Part shown: positions 43,880 through 52,900 of the stretch, one piece after another
How the letters are laid out: each line of letters begins with the position of its first letter
Position numbering within the stretch: position 1 is the stretch's first letter
From: Xanthomarina sp035306605
Lineage (GTDB): Bacteria > Bacteroidota > Bacteroidia > Flavobacteriales > Flavobacteriaceae
Length of the DNA: 64,000 nucleotides
NCBI GenBank assembly: GCA_035306605.1
Contig: DATGNR010000078.1
Strand: one strand, 5' to 3'
Notes under the pieces: model-generated
What the model was told of the DNA's origin: nothing
Databases searched by the model: none
The model's input: only the letters and a program-made list of their open reading frames with translations
Program-made: the position numbers and the translations under genes

Positions 43880-44860
43880 TTAAAAAATTGGACGCATTCG
43901 TAAATACTCAGTTGTTTTTCTTTTTCTTTCAAAACTCTTATAGATATTTTCAATTTCTTTGGTTGTTTTCCCCATAACTTTCCCTACCTCATCGGCAGGA
44001 TAATTATTTTCCCAACCATACCAAATTAAATCCATGGACTCAAAAGGCATTTGATAGAAAAAATCTTCTTGAGATTGTTCTGCTGTATAAGTGTCAGTAG
44101 TTGGAGTTCTATCTATAATTTCTTGAGGCACTCCCAAATGTCTTGCTAATTGATAAACTTGTGTTTTAAACAAGTGTCCAATTGGCATAACATCTGCTCC
44201 ACCATCTCCATGCTTCACAAAAAAGCCTTGCTCAACCTCATGTTTGTTTGGAGTTCCAATGACAGCATAATGCATGCGCTCGGCATGATAATAAAGCATA
44301 GACATTCGACTTCGTTGTTTGAAGTTTGTAGATGCCACAATTTGCAGATACTCTTTAGCAGGCAAAAGTTTACTTATTACTTCCCCATCTGGCTTAATAA
44401 CTGTAATGGAAAAAATGGCAGGAATATTTTCAGCAATATTTTGTTTGATTTCAATTTTCGCCTTGTCTTTAGCTTTATCAAAACTAGGTACTACTCTCAA
44501 AATGGCTTCGTCCCTTCTTTCATAGCACCCAAAACCGTTTAAGGCTTTAGTAATATCTTCTATCAAGGTACTTACTCCAAATTTCGCTGCTAATTTTTCG
44601 GCTAACTCCCGACTATCATCACTTGAATCTTGCTCGGGTAGCATGATGGCTAAAACATTTTGAGGTCCAAAGGCTTTTGCCGATAAAGCCAAGCAAACGG
44701 AAGAATCTATACCTCCACTTATTCCAATAACACCACCACGACGCTGAAGTTTTTTGGCTACATCGGTTTTTAGTTTGGCTATAATATCGTTACAAACTTG
44801 GTCGATATTTTCTATATGAATAATATCTTTCGAAAAAGGTTTACGTGTTTCTGATTTCAT
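43880..44860 (-). CDS. NAD-synthetase-like N-type ATP pyrophosphatase (amide synthase)
   Basis: A 326-residue protein with the PP-loop ISGGIDSS (S48-S54) and the family stretch VIGTPNKHE...KHGDGGADVMPIG, so it adenylates a carboxylate and forms an amide with ammonia. It has no glutaminase domain. It might be the housekeeping NadE, but its place between asparagine synthase and an acyl ligase, and an extended insert near residues 125-185, suggest a dedicated biosynthetic amidase-synthase. It is 10 nt from the ligase and 12 nt from asnB. Confidence 0.8.
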   Translation of the reverse strand: MKSETRKPFSKDIIHIENIDQVCNDIIAKLKTDVAKKLQRRGGVIGISGGIDSSVCLALSAKAFGPQNVLAIMLPEQDSSDDSRELAEKLAAKFGVSTLIEDITKALNGFGCYERRDEAILRVVPSFDKAKDKAKIEIKQNIAENIPAIFSITVIKPDGEVISKLLPAKEYLQIVASTNFKQRSRMSMLYYHAERMHYAVIGTPNKHEVEQGFFVKHGDGGADVMPIGHLFKTQVYQLARHLGVPQEIIDRTPTTDTYTAEQSQEDFFYQMPFESMDLIWYGWENNYPADEVGKVMGKTTKEIENIYKSFERKRKTTEYLRMRPIF

Positions 44861-44872
44861 AGTTTTTTGGTT

Positions 44873-46849
44873 TTATTCAATAATTATTTTATCTAAATTG
44901 ATTAACTCGCTTTCCAACAGGTTCGGGATGGATCTTTTTACAAACAAATCGTATAAAATTTGAACGGATAAAATAGCCGTCATAGCCATATTGTCTATTT
45001 CTGACACACCCTTATTGGATGTTATTTTTGAATGCAAGGTTTTTACATGCTCCAAGTTAAAAACACCAAATTCTTTAATACATGCTTCTGAAAGCATCTC
45101 TTTTAAGTAATCCGGTAAATCTTCTGAAACAAAAAGACTTCTGATGGGAGCGCGATAAGCTTGTTTCGATCTGTTTAAAATTTCTTCGGGCAACCTTCCT
45201 ACCATCATCTTTTTTAATAGGTACTTTTCATTTAAACCATGAAGTTTTAAATCTGGATGAAGCTGCATGCAAAATTCAATAACCCGATGATCTAAAAATG
45301 GGTAGCGCCCTTCAATAGAGTTAGCCATCCCCATTCTATCTCCCTGACTAGACAACAAATAACCAGACATAAACAATTGAATTTCCAACCACTGTGCTTT
45401 GGTTAAATAATCGTAGCCTGACAATTTAGACTCCAATTGTTTTTCTAAATTTTCAATGGGTGTATAATCTTTAATTCGTTCTTTTATCGAGTCCGAAAAA
45501 TAGTTTTTTATCCTACTGGTATTGTGCCACCTTAATAAGTGGGAATATACGGGCGACTGGGTTTCACTAAGTTTATATCCGAAAAACATTTTTAGCATAT
45601 TGCTACTCGAATTGCTTATTTGAGGTAAATAAGGATATAGTTTTTTTAGTAATAACGGTCTGTATTTTGAGTTTGGATCTTTAGCCCAAAAATGCTTGAT
45701 TTTTGTTTCTTTAAAAATATTATAACCTCCTAAAAGTTCATCAGCTCCTTCGCCAGTTATCACGACTTTTATATCATGATCTTTAACACTTTTTGCAAGC
45801 AAACTCATTGGAGTTGGAGCTGTTCTCAACAAAGGGGCTTCGGAATACCAAATAACATCCTTAAAATGATTTGAAATATCTTTCTCACTACAGGTTACGC
45901 TGGAGTGCTCTGTTTTAAAATACGTAGCGGCAATGTTTTGATAGGACGATTCATCAAAGTCCTTCTCGGTGAATCCGATGGAAAAAGTTCGTAATTTTTC
46001 TGGTGAAATCTGCTTTATAAAAGAGGTTGTTATGCTAGAATCAATACCTCCACTTAAATAGGCAGCGACTGGCACATCAGCACGAAGTCTTAATTTAATA
46101 GAATCTAAAAAGATGTTTTCAAACGCCATAGCTGCCTCTTCTACATTTTTAAAAGTATAGGCATCTGGTTTTACAAGTGGTAACTCCCAATAAGTAGTTG
46201 TACTCATGTTTTCAGGTTGAATCAACATATAACTTCCTGGAGCCACCTCAAAAACATCTTCAAAAACTGTGTTTGGAGGTAAAGCCGTCCAAAAAGTAAC
46301 ATATTCTGAAAGCGCCTTTTCCGAAAACTTTAAATCAATACCAGGATACTCTAAAAAGGTTTTTATTTCGGAACCAAAAACAAAATTGCCATCTAATTGC
46401 GTATAAAACAAAGGCCTAATTCCAACACGATCTCTTGCCAGAAACAATTCTTCTTTAGTTTTATCCCAAATAGCAAAAGCAAACTGCCCGTTCAACATCT
46501 TAACACATTCAGGACCATATTCTTCATACAAATGAACAATCACTTCCGTATCTGTACTTGTTTTAAATTTGTGGTTTTTCTTGAGCAAATCTTCTTTTAA
46601 CTCGATATAGTTATAGACTTCACCATTGAACACAATCCACAAGCTTTCGTCTTGATTGGAAATGGGCATAGCCCCACCAGAGCTCAAATCGATAATACTT
46701 AAGCGCACACTGCCCAGGCCTACTTTATCAGCAATATAAACACCGCTTTGGTCAGGACCACGATGTTTAATTCTAGTAAGCATGTTTTGTAATGTCGAGA
46801 CGGATTGCTCTTTGTTTAAATTTCCATAAAAACCAGCGATTCCACACAT
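44873..46849 (-). CDS. asnB: Asparagine synthase (glutamine-hydrolysing) family amidotransferase
   Basis: A 658-residue two-domain enzyme: an N-terminal class II glutaminase with Cys2 (MCGIAGFYGN) and KHRGPDQSGVY, then an ATP-pyrophosphatase domain with VAAYLSGGIDSS. It transfers glutamine nitrogen to a carboxylate. In free-standing form it makes asparagine; in clusters with carrier proteins, homologues amidate or cyclise bound intermediates, which fits the ACP 29 nt upstream. The gene symbol follows the family, not a proven substrate. Confidence 0.9.
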   Translation of the reverse strand: MCGIAGFYGNLNKEQSVSTLQNMLTRIKHRGPDQSGVYIADKVGLGSVRLSIIDLSSGGAMPISNQDESLWIVFNGEVYNYIELKEDLLKKNHKFKTSTDTEVIVHLYEEYGPECVKMLNGQFAFAIWDKTKEELFLARDRVGIRPLFYTQLDGNFVFGSEIKTFLEYPGIDLKFSEKALSEYVTFWTALPPNTVFEDVFEVAPGSYMLIQPENMSTTTYWELPLVKPDAYTFKNVEEAAMAFENIFLDSIKLRLRADVPVAAYLSGGIDSSITTSFIKQISPEKLRTFSIGFTEKDFDESSYQNIAATYFKTEHSSVTCSEKDISNHFKDVIWYSEAPLLRTAPTPMSLLAKSVKDHDIKVVITGEGADELLGGYNIFKETKIKHFWAKDPNSKYRPLLLKKLYPYLPQISNSSSNMLKMFFGYKLSETQSPVYSHLLRWHNTSRIKNYFSDSIKERIKDYTPIENLEKQLESKLSGYDYLTKAQWLEIQLFMSGYLLSSQGDRMGMANSIEGRYPFLDHRVIEFCMQLHPDLKLHGLNEKYLLKKMMVGRLPEEILNRSKQAYRAPIRSLFVSEDLPDYLKEMLSEACIKEFGVFNLEHVKTLHSKITSNKGVSEIDNMAMTAILSVQILYDLFVKRSIPNLLESELINLDKIIIE

Positions 46850-46878
46850 AGGATATTAGTTGTTGGTTGCTGATGAAA

Positions 46879-47139
46879 TTAAACTTTAACGGCTATTTTG
46901 TTGTTTACAAAAGAGACAATATTATTTATAGATTCGAAGTTTTTCGGATTCAACTCCTCGTCGTTAACCTCCACTTTAAAGGTTTCCCCTAAAAATTCAA
47001 TTAGAAATAATAAGCCCATAGAGTCCAACAAGCCATTTTCAAAAATCAAAGCATCATCTGCAACATCTTTAACTTCGGATAAAGATGCTTCTAAAATGTA
47101 TCTTTTAATCTCTTTTTTAATGTCGTTTTTGTTTTCCAT
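46879..47139 (-). CDS. Stand-alone acyl carrier protein
   Basis: An 86-residue acidic helical protein with the phosphopantetheine attachment motif D39-S40-M-G-L in ENGLLDSMGLLFLIEFL. It resembles DltC-like and pathway-specific carriers more than fatty-acid AcpP (no typical N-terminal AcpP start). It is the first gene of the four-gene operon, so substrates are probably tethered to it. Confidence 0.88.
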   Translation of the reverse strand: MENKNDIKKEIKRYILEASLSEVKDVADDALIFENGLLDSMGLLFLIEFLGETFKVEVNDEELNPKNFESINNIVSFVNNKIAVKV

Positions 47140-47450
47140 TTTTAATATATCATTTAATAAATTACACGATTCATAGCATAGATTTAGAATCTCTATCTAT
47201 TCTACTATTAATTATGGTTAGGGAAGGGATTAAATAGTTTAGATAACAGCAAGTTAATGATTCTAATATAGCCCTATTTTAGGTAAAAAAAGAACTGGTA
47301 TTTAAACTATTCGTTAAAACGACAAAACATCAGATTAACGTTCTTAATCTATCTCATTCATCGACAATTTTAGCATCTAAAAACTCCTTGATCACTAATA
47401 AGTTTTATAAAGCGCCCATTATTATTATCTTTATCGAAAGAACAATTAAG
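47140..47450. other. Divergent promoter region between the ACP operon and the hydroxyproline genes
   Basis: About 310 bp without a gene. It must hold the promoters for the minus-strand ACP operon and the plus-strand 47451 gene. TATCTTTA near 47425-47432 is a weak -7-like match for the latter. No operator or riboswitch is recognised. Confidence 0.4.
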
Positions 47451-48419
47451 ATGAAAGATATCGCTTTAATCGATGACGATTTTATAGATCAAAACACCCA
47501 TTTTCCTAGTTTAATTGCGACAATTAAGGCTGCTTTTACATCTTCAAGCATTCAGGTTCCCATGCGTCATCATCACGATTTTCCAAATCCAAAGGAAAAT
47601 ACGGACTCTACCTTACTACTAATGCCAGCTTGGAACCCCGGAAAAGAAGCTGGAGTAAAAATAGTAACGGTAAGCCCAAACAATGGGGTTTATAATTTAC
47701 CCGCAATTCAAGGCACATATTTGTATTTAGATGCTCACAAAGGCACAGTAAAAGCTATTTTAGCAGCAAAAGCGTTAACAGCAAAGCGCACAGCCGCAGC
47801 ATCAGCCTTAGCTTCTAGTTACCTTTCTCGAGAAGATGCTAGTTCACTTTTAATGATTGGAACAGGGGCCTTATCTGTAAACCTAATCATGGCTCATGCC
47901 AGTGTCCGACCTATAAAGAACGTATATGTTTGGGGACGAAATTTCAAAAAAGCAGAAGCCATTTGTCAGGAAGCTGCTTTAAAGGGTTTTAATACCACAC
48001 CTATCCATGACCTGGTTGAAGTTATCCCTAAAGTAGATATTATTTCTTCAGCTACACTTTCAAAAACACCTTTAGTTTTAGGTAAACACCTAAAAGAGGG
48101 CCAACATATTGATTTGGTTGGAGCCTACAAAAAGGATATGCGCGAAGCCGATGATGAAGCTATAAAAAAATCAAGTGTATTTTTAGACACCTACCAAGGC
48201 GGATTAAAGGAAAGTGGCGATATTGCCATTCCCTTAAAAACTGGAGTTCTTCTAGAAAACGACATAAAAGCTGATTTGTTTGACTTGTGCTCAAACAAGA
48301 AGCAAGGCAGACAAAACTCTAAGGAAATTACCTTTTTCAAGTCTGTTGGACATGCCTTGGAAGATTTAGCTGCAGCTACTTACTATTATGAAAAATATAA
48401 AAATGAAAAACACCTATAA
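47451..48419 (+). CDS. Ornithine-cyclodeaminase-family protein, probable delta1-pyrroline-2-carboxylate reductase
   Basis: About 322 residues with the family MRHHHDF and MPAWNPGKEAGVKIVTV segments and the NAD(P)-binding loop LMIGTGALSVNLIMAHA. In this family OCD, alanine dehydrogenase and pyrroline-2-carboxylate (Pyr2C) reductase look alike. The next gene, which overlaps it, is a trans-3-hydroxy-L-proline dehydratase whose product is Pyr2C, so reduction of Pyr2C to L-proline is the likely reaction. The ATG at 47451 is used; the frame is open from 47388. Confidence 0.82.
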   Translation: MKDIALIDDDFIDQNTHFPSLIATIKAAFTSSSIQVPMRHHHDFPNPKENTDSTLLLMPAWNPGKEAGVKIVTVSPNNGVYNLPAIQGTYLYLDAHKGTVKAILAAKALTAKRTAAASALASSYLSREDASSLLMIGTGALSVNLIMAHASVRPIKNVYVWGRNFKKAEAICQEAALKGFNTTPIHDLVEVIPKVDIISSATLSKTPLVLGKHLKEGQHIDLVGAYKKDMREADDEAIKKSSVFLDTYQGGLKESGDIAIPLKTGVLLENDIKADLFDLCSNKKQGRQNSKEITFFKSVGHALEDLAAATYYYEKYKNEKHL

Positions 48420-49467
48420 AAACATTGTATCGAAAACAACTTTTGAACCAAACAAAGATTGGTTGCAAATTAAAACAATAGACATGCATACGGGCGGCGA
48501 ACCCTTACGTGTCATAATAAGTGGTTTTCCTGAATTAATAGGAAACTCCGTTTTGGATTATCGAAGATATTGTAAAGATAATTACGACGCCCTACGAACA
48601 GCTCTCATGTTTGAGCCTCGCGGGCATGCCGATATGTATGGTTGTATTTTGTTACCTCCAAATGACGAAGAAGGCGATTTTGGAGTAATCTTTTTACATA
48701 ACGAAGGTTACTCTACCATGTGTGGACATGCAATTATTGCCATTTCCACCCTAGCGGTAGAAATGAATTGGATAGCTGTAAAAGAAGGAGAAAACATCTT
48801 GAAAATTGATGCTCCTTGTGGAAGAATAACCTCCTTTGCTCAGGTGGAAAAAGGCAAAGTAACAGGGGTTCGATTTCATTGCGTCCCAAGTTTTGTTGTT
48901 GGATTAGATAGAACAGTTGAAGTAGAAGGCCTAGGAAAAGTGACATACGACCTGGCTTATGGCGGCGCCTTTTATGCCTATGTTGACATGAATAAAAACA
49001 CTTTTGAATTCGACCTAACTCCTAATTCATACCGAGCGTTAATTTCTAATGGAATGGCTATTAAAGAAGCGGTTATGAAAAAAGACAAAGAAATTCTACA
49101 CCCTTTTGAAAACGATTTAAGCTTTTTATATGGAACCATTTTTATTGGTGATGCCCTAAATAAAGAGAACCACAATAGAAACGTATGTATTTTTGCTGAA
49201 GGCGAAGTAGACAGAAGTCCAACTGGATCTGGGGTGTCAGGAAGAATGGCTATTCACAAGGCTAGAAAAGAATTGGATTTTGGCGAAAAAATGCGAATTG
49301 AAAGTATTACGGATTCTGTTTTTACTGGATCTATTGTATCAGAAGCAGATTACGGACCTTTTACAGCTGTAATTCCGGAAGTTGAAGGAACCGCTCATAT
49401 TACCGGGATGCATACTTTCGTTATCGATCCGAAGGACCCAATGAAAAACGGCTTTATTTTAAGATAA
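48388..49467 (+). CDS. Trans-3-hydroxy-L-proline dehydratase (proline racemase family)
   Basis: A 359-residue proline-racemase-fold enzyme. The first catalytic residue is C112 (STMCGHA). The second catalytic position, Cys in racemases and 4-hydroxyproline epimerases, is T279 (DRSPTGSG). Cys/Thr is the arrangement known for trans-3-hydroxy-L-proline dehydratases, including the human enzyme. It overlaps the reductase gene by 32 nt; a second ATG at 48403 is an alternative start. Substrate probably comes from collagen-like protein turnover. Confidence 0.85.
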   Translation: MKNIKMKNTYKNIVSKTTFEPNKDWLQIKTIDMHTGGEPLRVIISGFPELIGNSVLDYRRYCKDNYDALRTALMFEPRGHADMYGCILLPPNDEEGDFGVIFLHNEGYSTMCGHAIIAISTLAVEMNWIAVKEGENILKIDAPCGRITSFAQVEKGKVTGVRFHCVPSFVVGLDRTVEVEGLGKVTYDLAYGGAFYAYVDMNKNTFEFDLTPNSYRALISNGMAIKEAVMKKDKEILHPFENDLSFLYGTIFIGDALNKENHNRNVCIFAEGEVDRSPTGSGVSGRMAIHKARKELDFGEKMRIESITDSVFTGSIVSEADYGPFTAVIPEVEGTAHITGMHTFVIDPKDPMKNGFILR

Positions 49468-49513
49468 ATCAGCTTCGTTTAAATCTATTTTAACGCTATA
49501 AGAAACTTAAATT

Positions 49514-49945
49514 ATGAAAAAACTACTAACAATCTGTTGTCTATTAGGAATTTCAATATGTTCGGCCCAGACGATTGAAAGTGAAGACAAAGCAGCTATT
49601 TTATCCGTTTTGGAAACCCAAGAAAAAGCATGGAATCAACACGATCTTGAAGGCTACATGCAAGGCTATTGGAAAAGTGATTCGCTGAAATTTTATGGCG
49701 GAAGCGGATTAACCTATGGCTGGAAAAACACTTTAGTCAATTACAAAAAAGGCTATCCAACGAAAGCTGAAAGTGGAGCGTTGAAATTTAAAATTAATGA
49801 CCTATCCAAAATTGAAGACAATACCTATTGGGTTATGGGCGAATACCATTTAACTAGAGATGTGGGCAACGCCAAAGGCGTTTTTATGATCATCTTCAAA
49901 AAAATCGATGGCGAATGGAAAATAATTGCAGATATGTCCTGCTAA
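49514..49945 (+). CDS. Exported NTF2-like/DUF4440 protein
   Basis: A 143-residue protein with a signal peptide (LLTICCLLGISICSAQ) and a SnoaL/DUF4440-type cone fold: VLETQEKAWNQHDLEGYM, then strands ending GVFMIIFKKIDGEWKIIADM. Such domains bind small ligands or act as isomerases; no catalytic set can be assigned. It is 46 nt after the hydroxyproline gene and might share its transcript. Confidence 0.78.
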   Translation: MKKLLTICCLLGISICSAQTIESEDKAAILSVLETQEKAWNQHDLEGYMQGYWKSDSLKFYGGSGLTYGWKNTLVNYKKGYPTKAESGALKFKINDLSKIEDNTYWVMGEYHLTRDVGNAKGVFMIIFKKIDGEWKIIADMSC

Positions 49946-50224
49946 TTAAGCGGCATCCTCTGTTTTAAATTCAGTGTATAAGTCTTTGCATCCAAAACCA
50001 ACTATTGATAATTGTTTCTTTAAAACTATAGCTTGATTATGAAGTCTTGCCAAGGCCTTTACTCCATCCCTATCGATACTTTGAAGTCCTCCAATGCTGA
50101 TTGTTACAGATTGCAATTTCTCAAAAATATCTTCAAACTCTTCTTGAAACTTTTTAACAGATTGTCTATTTAATGCTCCTGTAACTTCAAATAAATTATT
50201 GTTGTAAGTAATTGTAAGGTTCAT
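49946..50224 (-). CDS. STAS-domain protein (anti-sigma-factor-antagonist-like)
   Basis: A 92-residue STAS-like protein: VTGALNRQSVKKFQEEFEDI then VTISIGGLQSIDRDGVKAL. The serine that is phosphorylated in SpoIIAA-type antagonists (DSSG) is replaced in IDRDG, so it may bind partners without the phospho-switch. Its stop is adjacent to that of the convergent DUF4440 gene. Confidence 0.72.
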   Translation of the reverse strand: MNLTITYNNNLFEVTGALNRQSVKKFQEEFEDIFEKLQSVTISIGGLQSIDRDGVKALARLHNQAIVLKKQLSIVGFGCKDLYTEFKTEDAA

Positions 50225-50421
50225 AATAACATAAATTAAGTTAATTAATTCTATCTGGCTATGCTATTAATCAGGGTCGATGGGATAAATGTAATAAGAA
50301 TAAGGTGTTTAAAGCAAAAAATTCGACAAAAGCCCTAAGTATCAGACCAACAAACAGCTCCTGTTTATTTACTCGACAAACTGCAAAAAACACCTCGACT
50401 TAACACGCAATATGTTAAGAA

Positions 50422-51000
50422 CTACATTTTCTTTACATACTTAGTAATAATTACAATATTCTGACCATCTACTCTTCCTTCTATAAATTCAGAGTTTTCA
50501 TGATCTAAACGAATGTTTCTTACAGCAGTTCCTTGCTTTGCAACCATGCTTGAGCCCTTCACTTTTAAATCCTTTATTAAAACTACTGAATCTCCAGATT
50601 CTAAAATAACTCCGTTAGAATCTCTGTGAATAATTTTATTGGCTTCGTCTTCATGCTCTCCTGTAGCTCTTGCTAAAGCCAAAGCTTCATCATCCAAATA
50701 CATCATGTCCAACAAATCTTTTGGCCAACCTTCGTTACGCAGTCTTTGCAGCATTCTCCATGAAAGAATTTGCACAGCAATATGCTCGTTCCACATACTG
50801 TCGTTTAAACATCTCCAATGGTTGGTATCCATCTCTACGTTCTCTTCAATTTGATCTAAACAGGTTTTGCAAACCAATACGCTATTATCAACCGATTCAT
50901 TTAACGATGGAGGTAAGGTATATTGAGTTAATCCTTCAGTAGAAGTACATAGTTCGCAAGTGTTATTGCTTCTTTCTTGTAGTTTTTGTAATACGCTCAT
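50422..51000 (-). CDS. PhnA-domain protein
   Basis: A 192-residue protein with an N-terminal HNH-like zinc pair region (NTCELCTSTEGL...CKTCLDQI) and the C-terminal PhnA/YjdM domain (RDSNGVILESGDSVVLIKDLKVKGSS...IRLDHENSEFIEGRVDG). The cellular function of PhnA/YjdM is not firmly known despite the phosphonate name. Monocistronic. Confidence 0.88.
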   Translation of the reverse strand: MSVLQKLQERSNNTCELCTSTEGLTQYTLPPSLNESVDNSVLVCKTCLDQIEENVEMDTNHWRCLNDSMWNEHIAVQILSWRMLQRLRNEGWPKDLLDMMYLDDEALALARATGEHEDEANKIIHRDSNGVILESGDSVVLIKDLKVKGSSMVAKQGTAVRNIRLDHENSEFIEGRVDGQNIVIITKYVKKM

Positions 51001-51212
51001 GGAATGTAAGATTTTCTATTGTTGATTTACCATTATTGACTCGCACAAATACCTCTTTCGACACAGGCGAGCCTTGCTTGCAGAAGATAAAATTCTACGC
51101 TGCAAACGTACTGTTTTTTATTCCTACAAGCAAGTGTTAAAAAACAATGTGGTTGTAAGGAGTGAATTGAATAAAACAAACTTCCCGTTCTTCCTTTTGA
51201 AACCTGATGTGG

Positions 51213-51578
51213 CTATACATCAAGGGAGTCCCTCATTTTTTTAGTCATCCCTTTCACAACCATATCATAGGAGTGGTCTATGAGTTCGCAAATAAATTTT
51301 GGCGACAATTCGCCTTCGTGAATATAAAGGGTATTCCAATGTTTTTTGCTCATGTGGTAGCCAGGACGAATACTACCGTATTCGGCACGTAGTTCTTCAG
51401 CAAAATTAGGATCGCATTTTAAGTTAATAGCTTTCTCGCCCAACTCCCATTTTTGAAGGCCAATTAAGGCAAACATTTTTCCTAGCACTTTAAAAACTAA
51501 CGTATCTGCATCAAACGGAAAGTCCTCTGTAACCCCTTTTTTTAATAAACAATAAGTGCGAATTTGTTCTATATTCAT
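51213..51578 (-). CDS. MmcQ/YjbR-family protein
   Basis: A 121-residue CyaY-like-fold protein with the family start MNIEQIRTYCLLKKGVTEDFPF and the late HMSKKHWNTLYI. The family is linked to DNA binding, but its role is not settled. Its ATG directly follows the T-run of the terminator at 51583-51614, leaving no room for a usual leader. Confidence 0.88.
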   Translation of the reverse strand: MNIEQIRTYCLLKKGVTEDFPFDADTLVFKVLGKMFALIGLQKWELGEKAINLKCDPNFAEELRAEYGSIRPGYHMSKKHWNTLYIHEGELSPKFICELIDHSYDMVVKGMTKKMRDSLDV

Positions 51579-51582
51579 AAAA

Positions 51583-51614
51583 AAACACGTCCAAATTAAA
51601 GTTTGGACGTGTTT
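51583..51614 (-). terminator. Rho-independent terminator after the 51638 gene, abutting the YjbR start
   Basis: A 13-bp perfect stem (aaacacgtccaaa / tttggacgtgttt) with a 6-nt loop, followed on the minus strand by T residues and then immediately by the ATG at 51578. It begins 24 nt after the stop of the minus-strand gene at 51638. Confidence 0.9.
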
Positions 51615-51637
51615 AAAATTACTGAATTTTTATCAAA

Positions 51638-52339
51638 TTAGAAATACTTTCCAAGCCACTTACACTTCGGAATTCCTTCAACTGATAATACAGTAACTTT
51701 ATCGGGAAAAGATGCCATAACATTTGGATCGGATTCATGAATGCTTTCAATTTTGTATTCTACAAAATTAAACCCCGCTTTTAAATTTAAATGGTAAGTA
51801 TAGGAGACTTCAGCATCTCCTTCATCCAACATAAGAGTAGAAATACAGGTTCCTGTATATTGAAATGGTTTAGCCATATAAACATGTTTAAAATACGAGC
51901 CTAAAATGGGCTCCATATACGCTGGATCTTCCAGCCAAGGCACTAAATCAGCATCTGAAACTGCAAAAATAACGCCTACATATTTATTGTTAGTTGTCCA
52001 TAATGAAAGAGAACCCGTGTCTAATGAAAATATGTTATCCGCCTCTGCCACCATCTCAACGCCATTGTTGCAAAGCGAAAACAAAGTGTACCATAATTTT
52101 GAGGATTCACTTTCTTTTACTTCATCTGAAACCTTAGACAGTTCCTTGGGAAAATCAAAATTCACGAGACCCTCCTTGCTTATTCTACCAATCTTTATTG
52201 GATTTTCCACGCCCAATGGCATAACCATTAATTGAACATCTAAACCTCCCATGGAATAAGCTTCAATTTTTGCTTGGTTTTGCGAAAACCCTAGGACCTG
52301 GAAGAGCACACCGATAAAAATAAAAACACCTGTTTTCAT
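51638..52339 (-). CDS. Hypothetical exported protein
   Basis: A 233-residue protein with a signal peptide (MKTGVFIFIGVLFQVLGFSQ) and no recognised domain. It is beta-rich and contains three cysteines. Probably periplasmic. It has its own terminator; a short A/T-rich leader with a TTAATTAATTAAAG stretch precedes it. Confidence 0.75.
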   Translation of the reverse strand: MKTGVFIFIGVLFQVLGFSQNQAKIEAYSMGGLDVQLMVMPLGVENPIKIGRISKEGLVNFDFPKELSKVSDEVKESESSKLWYTLFSLCNNGVEMVAEADNIFSLDTGSLSLWTTNNKYVGVIFAVSDADLVPWLEDPAYMEPILGSYFKHVYMAKPFQYTGTCISTLMLDEGDAEVSYTYHLNLKAGFNFVEYKIESIHESDPNVMASFPDKVTVLSVEGIPKCKWLGKYF

Positions 52340-52550
52340 ATCTGTTTTTTTTAATTAATTAAAGGCTTAAGTAGTCTCAGAAGTCACACCCCATAATACC
52401 CTTAAAGTTTAATCAAAGCTAATTCAATGCCTTCCTTTTGAATATAAGATATGTCACATAGTGTGTAACTATTGTTGCAACTTCCTTTAAAAGCTAAGTT
52501 TTCATGAAATTTTAATCGGATAAATGTGTTTTCCATTAATTGATAATAAA

Positions 52551-52570
52551 AAAAGCTGCTACAGGCTTTT
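52551..52570 (-). terminator. Short terminator overlapping the DUF4870 stop codon
   Basis: On the minus strand AAAAGC, an 8-nt loop and GCTTTT followed by T residues. The stem begins within the last codons of the gene ending at 52559. Confidence 0.55.
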
Positions 52571-52900
52571 AAACCATTCTGCATATTTTTCTCCTAAAAT
52601 AGGAACCACCTTTTCTGTTCCATTAATAGCATTTATTAAGCCCATGATCCACATGTATAATAAAACAAAAATTCCAATAATATTAATAAGCCAACCTATA
52701 ATTGGGATGATCCCAATAACACCTAAAGCAAAGCCTGTTAAAGCCAACCCTAAAGATTGTTTAATATGAAAAGATGCAAATGGCTCTTTTTTATCGTTAT
52801 TCATTATAAAGGCAATAATTAGCCCAATTACAGTTATATAGGCTATAACAGCTATGTTTTTTCCTTCGGTTGCAATACTTGTTTTTTCTGTTGTTTCCAT
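52559..52900 (-). CDS. DUF4870/Tic20-like small membrane protein
   Basis: A 113-residue protein with three hydrophobic helices and the DUF4870 features: NIAVIAYITVIGLIIAFI, EPFASFHIKQSLGLAL and a final GLINAINGTEKVVPILGEKY. The function of these widespread small membrane proteins is unknown. Monocistronic. Confidence 0.85.
   Translation of the reverse strand: METTEKTSIATEGKNIAVIAYITVIGLIIAFIMNNDKKEPFASFHIKQSLGLALTGFALGVIGIIPIIGWLINIIGIFVLLYMWIMGLINAINGTEKVVPILGEKYAEWFKSL

Noticed and set aside
44150..44542. 130-aa plus-strand frame antisense to the NAD-synthetase-like gene
   Set aside because: Shadow of a well-supported gene; the composition (Cys, Asn, Ser, Phe runs) is typical of antisense AT-rich frames.
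43880..44860. Calling this gene nadE outright
   Set aside because: The motifs fit NAD synthetase, but the operon context and insert leave a dedicated biosynthetic role equally possible.
52402..52584. 60-aa minus-strand frame after the DUF4870 gene
   Set aside because: It overlaps the end of that gene, lies across its terminator, and has no recognisable features.
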